Source: Spirosoma arboris | Lineage (GTDB): Bacteria > Bacteroidota > Bacteroidia > Cytophagales > Spirosomataceae | DNA: 64,000 nt | Reading direction: 5' to 3' | Assembly: GCF_009754945.1 (NCBI RefSeq) | Contig: NZ_WPIN01000002.1 | Location: forward strand, 620,001 to 684,000 | In this document: piece after piece, positions 53,977 through 60,858 of the stretch | How the letters are laid out: the number at the start of each line of letters is the position of its first letter | Position numbering within the stretch: position 1 is the stretch's first letter | Translations under genes and position numbers: made by a program | Notes under the pieces: model-generated | What the model was told of the DNA's origin: nothing | Seen by the model: the letters and a program-made list of their open reading frames with translations, nothing else | Databases searched by the model: none

Positions 53977-54603
53977 ATGCCAGCAGTTAAAATAAAACGC
54001 GCTAGTTCCACGGTGGATATGACGGCGATGTGCGATGTGGCGTTTCTGTTGCTGACATTCTTTATCCTAACCGCTCAGTTTAGGTCTCAGGATGCTGCCA
54101 CGATTGAAACGCCTTCGTCTATCTCTGGAATCAAAGTCCCTGACAGCGACATCATGACCATTGGTCTTGGTCGGGATGGTAAAGTGTATTTCGGTATCGA
54201 CAATGCGCAAAATCGCATTGCCATGCTGGATAACATTGCTGCCGCTAAAGGACTTACCTTCACAAACAATGAGAAGAAGGAATTCTCCCTGATGTCAAAC
54301 TTCGGAATACCGATTGCTCAGCTGAAATCGTATCTGAATTTGCCCAAAGAACAGCAGGCTAAGGTGAAGCAGTCAGGTATTCCAACCGATACGACTGGTG
54401 CAGGTCCGACAAATGAATTAAAAGAATGGGTTTACAACGCCCGTAAGGCTAACAACGGTCTTCGAATTGCGCTGAAAGGTGATAATCTTGCCAAATTCCC
54501 CGAATTCAAGAATGTATTAGCTACGCTACAAGCGCAAAATATCAACAAATTCAATCTGATTACGGGAACGGAAGCGCCCCCAGCCGGTTGGAAGCCAGAT
54601 TGA
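53977..54603 (+). CDS. exbD: ExbD-family biopolymer transport protein (first copy)
   Basis: A 208-residue ExbD. It has a short cytoplasmic N-terminus (KIKRASSTVDM), one membrane helix TAMCDVAFLLLTFFILTAQF containing the proton-path Asp, and a periplasmic domain. The periplasmic part contains a polar insert around KVKQSGIPTDTTGAGPTNE, making it longer than the second copy. It lies 72 bp after exbB, past a hairpin. Confidence 0.92.
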   Translation: MPAVKIKRASSTVDMTAMCDVAFLLLTFFILTAQFRSQDAATIETPSSISGIKVPDSDIMTIGLGRDGKVYFGIDNAQNRIAMLDNIAAAKGLTFTNNEKKEFSLMSNFGIPIAQLKSYLNLPKEQQAKVKQSGIPTDTTGAGPTNELKEWVYNARKANNGLRIALKGDNLAKFPEFKNVLATLQAQNINKFNLITGTEAPPAGWKPD

Positions 54604-54660
54604 GCGAGCTAGCGATTGCAACTAAATTTTATTTTCACCACGCGAATCTGTTAAGAAAAC

Positions 54661-55197
54661 ATGGCAGAAATTAATACTGGCGGTGGTGGTGGTAAGCATG
54701 ATGGTGGTAAGGTTCGGTCCAAAAAAGCGTCAACCCGTGTGGATATGACGCCTATGGTTGACCTGGGATTTCTCCTGATTACCTTCTTCATTCTGGCCAC
54801 TACCTTGAGCAAGCCATCTTCGATGACGCTCAACGTGCCGGATAAAACAAAAACCGAGGAAACGGAGCCTATTAAGGCCTCCAACGTAATGACGGTCTTT
54901 CTGGGGAAAGACAACAAGGCCTATTACATTTTTGGAAAAGCCGCCGGTGAAGACCCCGAGGTAAAGACGGTCGGTTATGGCTACGAATTTCGTCAGGCAC
55001 TGATGGAAAATGTTAAAAAAGTGGGGGGTGAAAAGTTTGTCGTCGTTATTAAGCCGACAAAACTATCGACCTACAAAAACATGGTTGATGTGCTTGATGA
55101 GATGGCTATTACGAAGCTAAAACGGTACGCCCTTGTGGATGTATTGACGCCGGATGAAGTAAAGCTTCTCAAAGACAAAGTAAAATTAGACGTATAA
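54661..55197 (+). CDS. exbD: ExbD-family biopolymer transport protein (second copy)
   Basis: A 178-residue ExbD paralogue. The N-terminus is Gly/His/Lys-rich (INTGGGGGKHDGGKVRSKK), followed by RVDMTPMVDLGFLLITFFILATTL with the conserved Asp, and a periplasmic domain with FVVVIKPTKLSTYKNMVDVLDEM. Two different ExbD subunits in one operon are usual in Bacteroidota and could form a mixed dimer in the ExbB pentamer. TonB starts 4 bases after its stop. Confidence 0.92.
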   Translation: MAEINTGGGGGKHDGGKVRSKKASTRVDMTPMVDLGFLLITFFILATTLSKPSSMTLNVPDKTKTEETEPIKASNVMTVFLGKDNKAYYIFGKAAGEDPEVKTVGYGYEFRQALMENVKKVGGEKFVVVIKPTKLSTYKNMVDVLDEMAITKLKRYALVDVLTPDEVKLLKDKVKLDV

Positions 55198-55201
55198 CAC
55201 C

Positions 55202-56026
55202 ATGGCAGAAATTGATCCCCAGGCAACACTCGACGATATCGTGTTTGCTAACCGGCATAAAGCATATGGTGCATATGATCTGCGGAAATCGTATCCTAAG
55301 GCTGTAACTCGTGCCCTCATTATTGGTGGTGTGTTGTTTACACTGGGTGTTCTTTCTCCAACGATCATTAGTGCCCTAACTCCGGAGAAACAAGAGCAGG
55401 CAATGGTAGAAGTGGATTTGATGAAACTTCCACCGCCACCAATTGACCCAAATGAACCACCGCCACCGCCACCACCGCCGGTAGAATTGCCGAAAGTGAA
55501 CACGGTGAAATTCCTTCCACCGGAAGTAAAACCGGATGAGGAAGTACCCGAAGAAACGCCACCGCCAGCCGTTGAGGAACTGAAGGAAGCCGTAGCTGCC
55601 GAAAAAACGCAGGAAGGTGACCCAAATGCCGAAGAAGTTATTGCGGCTCCTGAAGCAACAGCAGCCCCAACCAAGGTAGAGGTTGCCGTTGAAGCTGCCC
55701 CAAAAGAAGAAGAAATTTTTACGGTGGTAGAACAACAGCCAGAATTTAGTGGTGGTATGGCAGCACTTGGCCAATACTTAAGCAAAAACCTGCGCTACCC
55801 AGCCGCTGCCCAAAGAGCTAACGTTTCGGGTCGTGTGTTTGTAAGCTTCGTAGTTAATACGGATGGCAGTATTCAGGACGTTCAGGTCTTGAAAGGACTA
55901 GGATTTGGTACAGATGAAGAGGCACAACGTGTAGTAAAAGGCATGCCTAAATGGCGCCCTGGTAAGCAATCGGGTCGGCCAGTTCGGGTAAAATATAACC
56001 TGCCAATTAACTTTACGCTGGAATAA
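55202..56026 (+). CDS. tonB: TonB energy-transducing protein
   Basis: A 274-residue TonB. A cytoplasmic N-terminus (MAEIDPQATLDDIVFANRHK … AYGAYDLRKSYP) is typical of Bacteroidota TonBs. One membrane helix (ALIIGGVLFTLGVLSPTII) is followed by a Pro/Glu-rich periplasm-spanning linker (IDPNEPPPPPPPPVELP) and the C-terminal TonB domain (YPAAAQRANVSGRVFVSFVV … VKYNLPINFTLE). It directly follows the second exbD. Confidence 0.95.
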   Translation: MAEIDPQATLDDIVFANRHKAYGAYDLRKSYPKAVTRALIIGGVLFTLGVLSPTIISALTPEKQEQAMVEVDLMKLPPPPIDPNEPPPPPPPPVELPKVNTVKFLPPEVKPDEEVPEETPPPAVEELKEAVAAEKTQEGDPNAEEVIAAPEATAAPTKVEVAVEAAPKEEEIFTVVEQQPEFSGGMAALGQYLSKNLRYPAAAQRANVSGRVFVSFVVNTDGSIQDVQVLKGLGFGTDEEAQRVVKGMPKWRPGKQSGRPVRVKYNLPINFTLE

Positions 56027-56033
56027 TTCGTCT

Positions 56034-56255
56034 ATGCGCAGACAAAATAGTGGCCCAGCACGGCTAACGCTGTATATTTCAGTATTGGCCTCGCTGGCAT
56101 ATATGGGAGGAGGCATCGCACTGATTGCCTCCTCTCAGTCTTTTGGGATGTTACCCGAAACTGGACCGCTTCGCTATGGGCTGGGAATCCTTTTATTTAT
56201 TTATGGCGCCTTTCGGGGGTATCGTGCTTATCAAGGCTTTCAGCAAAATGACTAA
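56034..56255 (+). CDS. Small two-helix membrane protein in the tonB operon
   Basis: A 73-residue protein starting MRRQNSGPARLTLYISVLAS with two membrane helices (ISVLASLAYMGGGIALIASS and RYGLGILLFIYGAFRGYRAY). It is 7 bp after tonB and overlaps the start of the PstS-like gene by 8 bases, so it is translationally coupled. Its function is unknown, but the fixed position suggests a part in the same envelope system. Confidence 0.75.
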   Translation: MRRQNSGPARLTLYISVLASLAYMGGGIALIASSQSFGMLPETGPLRYGLGILLFIYGAFRGYRAYQGFQQND

Positions 56256-57180
56256 CCGATTTTTAATACTTATAGGATTTTTAGTCGGATTAATGGGCTG
56301 TGGAAACGACAAACCGCCACTAGATAATCCATCTCAAGGTAGTATTATCGTTGCCGCCGACGAATCATTTCAGCCTTTGGTAACTCAGTTGACCGAGGCT
56401 TATGCAGGCATTAATCCAAATACCCATTTCAAAGTCGTATTTAAACCTGAGCAGGAAGCAATCAATATGATGCTTCAGGATAGCGCTCGCATCGTTTTTA
56501 CGACACGAGAGCTGAAGCCAAACGAACGGGCGGTACTTGACCAACGAAAAATAAAAGGAGCAACCGAAAAAATCGCCACCGACGGTGTAGCACTCATTAT
56601 TAATAAGGCCAATACAGACAGCCTGATTACAATGGCTGAACTGCAACGCATTTTTAGCGGTCAGATAAAACAATGGGGACAGCTAAGTGGTGCTAACCAG
56701 CATAGTCCTATTACCTTAGTGTTTGACAATAACAATTCTAGTAATTTAGAGTTTGTATTAAAAACTTTTAATATCAAGGACGTTACGGGGTTACGCATTT
56801 TCACGACGCATTCCAACCGGGAGGTTATTGATTTTGTACGTAAAAACCCATCGGCACTTGGTTTTATTGGTGTTAACTGGATTAGTGATAGCGATGAACC
56901 TCTTTCCGTCGAACTTGCCCGCGACCTTCGTGTAATGGGTGTGTCAGGAAAAGTAAATCCGACGAAACGGGATGATTATTTTCAGCCTTTTCAGGAAGAT
57001 TTAGGCATGCAGCGCTATCCTTTACGGCGACCTGTGTATATCTTGAGCCGCGAAACGCATCCAGGCTTAGGTGGAGGACTGATAAACTATATAGCCCGGG
57101 ATGCAGGTTCTCTAATCATTCATAAATTGGGACTTTGGCCCAGAATACCATACGATCGGGTCATAAACCTGACAAAATGA
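56248..57180 (+). CDS. PstS-like phosphate-binding-type lipoprotein
   Basis: About 310 residues. The start at 56248 (MTNRFLILIGFLVGLMGCGN) gives a clear lipoprotein signal (LMGC). The mature part is a periplasmic binding protein of the PstS type 2 fold: IIVAADESFQPLVTQLTEAY, VFTTRELKPNERAV, GVALIINKANTDSLITMAELQRIFSGQIKQWGQL and FVRKNPSALGFIGVNWISD. No Pst permease is nearby; instead it sits in the TonB operon, as often seen in Bacteroidota, so a phosphate-uptake role is doubtful. Confidence 0.9.
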   Translation: MTNRFLILIGFLVGLMGCGNDKPPLDNPSQGSIIVAADESFQPLVTQLTEAYAGINPNTHFKVVFKPEQEAINMMLQDSARIVFTTRELKPNERAVLDQRKIKGATEKIATDGVALIINKANTDSLITMAELQRIFSGQIKQWGQLSGANQHSPITLVFDNNNSSNLEFVLKTFNIKDVTGLRIFTTHSNREVIDFVRKNPSALGFIGVNWISDSDEPLSVELARDLRVMGVSGKVNPTKRDDYFQPFQEDLGMQRYPLRRPVYILSRETHPGLGGGLINYIARDAGSLIIHKLGLWPRIPYDRVINLTK

Positions 57181-57189
57181 GGAAGTTTT

Positions 57190-57218
57190 TTTGGTTTAAC
57201 AGCAATTTTTTAGTTTTG
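57190..57218 (+). promoter_or_regulatory. Candidate Bacteroidota-type promoter for the TPR gene
   Basis: TTTG at 57190-57193 and TAGTTTTG at 57211-57218 match the -33 TTTG and -7 TAnnTTTG elements with a 17-bp gap. They lie about 43 bases before the TPR gene start. Confidence 0.55.
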
Positions 57219-57260
57219 TCAATTGTTTAACTAGCACATAACCTTTTTTTCATTTCCAAC

Positions 57261-59033
57261 TTGAAGTACATGATGAACAACCAGAAGCAGTCGCTATTGA
57301 CCATCCTGTTCGTTGGGGCGACCATAACGACTCCTTTAGTGGCGCAGGATCTCCAAACTGCCTTACAGGATATTGAGGCTGAGCGATATACTAAGGCAGA
57401 ACAAACGCTAACTCAATTAGCAACCAGTTCGCCTACGGCTGAAAATCAGTTTTACCTCGGTTATTATTATCTCAGAAGCGGTCAGCCAGATAAAGCAAAA
57501 GCTGTTTTTGAAAAAGGAGCAGCAGCCGATCAAAAAAACCAATTAAATAATATTGGTTTAGCAGGTGTTGCCCTGGCCAAAAAAGACCGTAGCACGGCTA
57601 AATCGCTTATCGATAATGCTGTTGCACAAACTAAGAGTAAGGACGAGGCTGTTTTGATTCGGTCTGGTGAAATGTATACCTTGTCTGATCAGACAAATGA
57701 CCCAGCTGAAGCATTACGATTGTTAACACTGGCTCAGGAAAAGGACAAAAAGGGTGAGCATAAAGATGAGATTGAAATGCTCATGGGTGATGCTTACTTT
57801 CTGAAAAATGATGGTGGTAACGCTATCACGAAGTATGAAAATGCGTTGGCGGCAAAACCAACCCTAGCAGAGGCTAACTATAAAATTGGTCGTTTGTACC
57901 TGCGTGGCAAAAACTATGCAAAAGCCCAGGAGTTTTTTAAGCTAGCCATTCAAAACGATGCTGAGTTCGCGCCAACCTATCGTGCTTATGCCGATGCATT
58001 GGCAAATTCGCGGGCTTATAAAGCGGCTGCTTCGAACTACGAATTATACATTCAAAAAAGTGGCACAACCGATCCTGAATTGCTACTTGATGTAGCCCGG
58101 TATAAATTCCTGGCACAGGATTATCAGGGTGCAGTTTCTTATCTGGATCAGCTGAAAGGGAAAATTAACAACCCAATTATTGATCGGATGTATGGCTGGG
58201 CATATTCTGCCTTGGGTAAAAATCAGGAGTCTATTGACGCCTTAAATCGCTTCATTTCGGCAGCTCCTCAAAAAGTGATGGTTGATGATTATAAGTACCT
58301 GGGCCGTGCACAAGCTAAATTAGGTACTCCACAAGGCGATTCATTAGGTATTATGAACCTGGAGAAAGCAGCGCCGATGGACACAACGGAGAACTTATAT
58401 CGTGAGATTGCTAAAACGTATTACGATGATAAGAAATACGACAAGGCTGCTGAATATTACGCCAAAACGATTAAGAATGACAAAAAGCCATTGAATAATG
58501 ATTACCTGTTCAATGGCTTGGCTAACTACCAGTATGGTTTCCGGGTTGGTCGCGATACAACAGCTGCTCCTATGGATACGGCTCAGATTCGTGTAGCTAG
58601 ACAAATGTATTTCCTACGTGCTGATTCAGCGTTTGCTCAAATGGCACAGCAGGTTGAGAAAACCGCTGGAGAGACTTATCCTTTAGCGTATTACTATCGC
58701 GCACAGTCGACCTACTATGCATATCCATCAGCTATTTCGCTATCGACAGGTGCCGCGGTTCCATACTATGAAAAATTCATAGAACTGGCTTCAGCTGAAA
58801 CCGATGCTGCTAAAAAACAGAGCTATCAGAAAAATTTGATAACCTCTTACAAATTCCTGGCATCTTACAATCTGGCCAAAAAGGATGACGCAAAAGCAAA
58901 GGAGTATTTTAACAAGGTATTAGAATTAGATCCTAATGATGCCGATGTTAAGAAAGCTCTGGCACCACCGGCCCCAGCAGCCCCTGCTACACCAGCCAAG
59001 GCTCCTGTGAAAAAGAAAGTGGCCGGTAAATAA
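57261..59033 (+). CDS. Exported tetratricopeptide-repeat protein
   Basis: A 590-residue protein with a signal peptide (LLTILFVGATITTPLVAQ) and TPR units along most of its length: NQFYLGYYYLRSGQPDKAKAVFEKGAA, AEANYKIGRLYLRGKNYAKAQEFFKLAIQ, DRMYGWAYSALGKNQESIDALNRFIS and AKTYYDDKKYDKAAEYYAKTIK. A final unit ends at LDPNDADVKKAL, then a Pro/Ala/Lys tail. It follows the TonB/PstS-like genes and may be a periplasmic scaffold in that system. It has its own likely promoter and a terminator. Confidence 0.9.
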   Translation: MKYMMNNQKQSLLTILFVGATITTPLVAQDLQTALQDIEAERYTKAEQTLTQLATSSPTAENQFYLGYYYLRSGQPDKAKAVFEKGAAADQKNQLNNIGLAGVALAKKDRSTAKSLIDNAVAQTKSKDEAVLIRSGEMYTLSDQTNDPAEALRLLTLAQEKDKKGEHKDEIEMLMGDAYFLKNDGGNAITKYENALAAKPTLAEANYKIGRLYLRGKNYAKAQEFFKLAIQNDAEFAPTYRAYADALANSRAYKAAASNYELYIQKSGTTDPELLLDVARYKFLAQDYQGAVSYLDQLKGKINNPIIDRMYGWAYSALGKNQESIDALNRFISAAPQKVMVDDYKYLGRAQAKLGTPQGDSLGIMNLEKAAPMDTTENLYREIAKTYYDDKKYDKAAEYYAKTIKNDKKPLNNDYLFNGLANYQYGFRVGRDTTAAPMDTAQIRVARQMYFLRADSAFAQMAQQVEKTAGETYPLAYYYRAQSTYYAYPSAISLSTGAAVPYYEKFIELASAETDAAKKQSYQKNLITSYKFLASYNLAKKDDAKAKEYFNKVLELDPNDADVKKALAPPAPAAPATPAKAPVKKKVAGK

Positions 59034-59056
59034 CAGGAATTCTAACTTGAAAATGG

Positions 59057-59088
59057 AAAAGCGTAGGTTTGATACCTACGCTTTTTTT
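59057..59088 (+). terminator. Terminator after the TPR gene
   Basis: AAAAGCGTAGGT pairs with ACCTACGCTTTT across TTGAT, followed by a T-run. It lies 24 bp past the stop codon. Confidence 0.9.
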
Positions 59089-59150
59089 ATTTCCAGTTAT
59101 AAAGAGCATGACTATCAATGAATATAGCTATTATTTTCCCAAGGGTATCG

Positions 59151-59158
59151 TAACTTTG
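59151..59158 (+). promoter_or_regulatory. Candidate -7 element (TAACTTTG) for adk-obg
   Basis: An exact TAnnTTTG match 47 bases before the adk ATG, downstream of the preceding terminator. The -33 region is only a T-rich stretch. Confidence 0.5.
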
Positions 59159-59204
59159 CGGGCGCAATTTTTTTTCGACTACACGACACTACCCAAAGAC
59201 ACCG

Positions 59205-59783
59205 ATGCTTAACCTTGTACTATTTGGCCCACCAGGGGCCGGAAAAGGTACCCAAAGCGAAAAACTCATTCAGAAGTATAACTTAGTTCACCTATCAACT
59301 GGTGATTTGTTACGATCGCAAATTGCTGCCGGCACAGAACTAGGTTTACGGGCCAAACAATTAATGGATCACGGCTTATTGGTACCCGATGAGGTAGTGA
59401 TTGGCATGATTGAAAACAAACTACGTGAAAATCAGTCAGCTACAGGCTTTATTTTCGATGGATTTCCACGTACTGTATTGCAGGCTGAAGCGCTCGACCA
59501 ATTGCTTAGTCACTATCAGGCGCCAATTGCAACTATGATTGCCCTGGTCGTTAATGATGAAGAGCTAATTCGTCGCTTACTTAAACGGGGTGAAACATCC
59601 GGTCGTCCCGACGATCGAGATGAGGCCACTGCCCGTCGACGTGTGAGTGTATATAATAAAGAAACCATGCCTGTAGCTGACTATTATAGTCAACAGGGGA
59701 AGTTTGCAGCCATAGACGGTATCGGGAATATCGATGATATCTTTCAGGCCATTTGCAAAAAAATTGAAGAGTCGCGGTTGTGA
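59205..59783 (+). CDS. adk: Adenylate kinase
   Basis: A 192-residue short-form adenylate kinase that balances AMP, ADP and ATP. It has the P-loop GPPGAGKGTQSEKL, the AMP-binding HLSTGDLLRSQIAAGTELG, and the family signature FIFDGFPRTVLQAEAL. The LID is short (RGETSGRPDDRDEATARRR), without the zinc-finger or long LID of E. coli-type enzymes. It lies 14 bp upstream of obg and is probably co-transcribed. Confidence 0.96.
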   Translation: MLNLVLFGPPGAGKGTQSEKLIQKYNLVHLSTGDLLRSQIAAGTELGLRAKQLMDHGLLVPDEVVIGMIENKLRENQSATGFIFDGFPRTVLQAEALDQLLSHYQAPIATMIALVVNDEELIRRLLKRGETSGRPDDRDEATARRRVSVYNKETMPVADYYSQQGKFAAIDGIGNIDDIFQAICKKIEESRL

Positions 59784-59797
59784 GGTAAAGGATAAGT

Positions 59798-60802
59798 ATG
59801 GCTTCATCAAATTTTATTGATTACGTAAAAATAAATTGCCGTTCGGGAGCAGGAGGAGCTGGATCAGTCCATTTTCGCCGGGAAAAACACGTTCCAAAGG
59901 GAGGACCCGATGGAGGTGATGGCGGCCGAGGTGGTCACATTATTCTACGTGGTAATGCTCAACTCTGGACTCTGTTACACTTGAAGTACCGAAAGCATGT
60001 CAAGGCAGGCAATGGTGTAGCAGGTGAAGGAGGTCGGCGAACGGGAGCTCAGGGCGAAGATGTCATTCTGGAAGTACCACTTGGTACCATTGCTCGTGAT
60101 CCTGATTCAGGTAAAAAACTGGCTGAAATTACAGAAGAAGGCCAGGAGATTATTCTATTTCCAGGTGGTAGAGGGGGCTTAGGAAATGATCATTTTAAAA
60201 CAGCCACTCAACAAGCCCCTTACCATGCTCAAACGGGCGAACCGGGGCGGGAAGAATGGGTCGTATTAGAATTGAAATTGCTAGCCGATGTGGGTTTAGT
60301 CGGTTTTCCTAACGCTGGCAAATCGACTCTTTTATCCGTCTTATCGGCAGCAAGGCCCGAAATTGCAGACTATCCATTTACAACCCTTGTCCCTAATTTA
60401 GGGGTCGTAGCCTACAGAGATTATAAGTCATTTGTCATGGCTGATATTCCTGGAATAATCGAAGGAGCCTCGCAAGGAAAAGGACTAGGATTGCGGTTTC
60501 TCCGACACATTGAGCGAAACTCGATACTTCTATTCTTAATTCCGGCCAACACTGAAGATATCAGGCAGGAGTACAATACGCTATTGAATGAGTTGCGGGA
60601 GTTTAATCCGGAATTGATGGATAAAACTCGTCTTTTAGCCATCACCAAAATCGATTTGGTTGATGCTGATGCGCTGGAGCAAATCAAAAATAGTGTTCCC
60701 AAGAAAGTGCCTGTTGTTTATATTTCTTCGGTTAGTCAACAAGGCTTGAATGAGTTAAAAGATATTATTTGGCAAAATCTGACGACTGTTGAGCCAGTCT
60801 GA
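59798..60802 (+). CDS. obgE: Obg/CgtA GTPase
   Basis: A 334-residue GTPase linked to 50S ribosome assembly and stress control. The N-terminal Obg fold is Gly-rich ([25 protein letters not shown] … [14 protein letters not shown]). The G domain has G1 [14 protein letters not shown], switch [14 protein letters not shown]3 [25 protein letters not shown], and G4 TKID. It lacks a C-terminal OCT domain, as usual outside Firmicutes. It sits directly after adk. Confidence 0.97.
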   Translation: MASSNFIDYVKINCRSGAGGAGSVHFRREKHVPKGGPDGGDGGRGGHIILRGNAQLWTLLHLKYRKHVKAGNGVAGEGGRRTGAQGEDVILEVPLGTIARDPDSGKKLAEITEEGQEIILFPGGRGGLGNDHFKTATQQAPYHAQTGEPGREEWVVLELKLLADVGLVGFPNAGKSTLLSVLSAARPEIADYPFTTLVPNLGVVAYRDYKSFVMADIPGIIEGASQGKGLGLRFLRHIERNSILLFLIPANTEDIRQEYNTLLNELREFNPELMDKTRLLAITKIDLVDADALEQIKNSVPKKVPVVYISSVSQQGLNELKDIIWQNLTTVEPV

Positions 60803-60858
60803 TAGATCGATAGTGGTCTATCAATAATCCGTCAGCTCAGCTGGTCACGTTTTTAATT

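Noticed and set aside
55186..55785. 199-residue minus-strand ORF opposite tonB, Ser/Gly-rich
   Set aside because: It is a mirror of the Pro/Glu-rich TonB linker with no domain, signal or start context.
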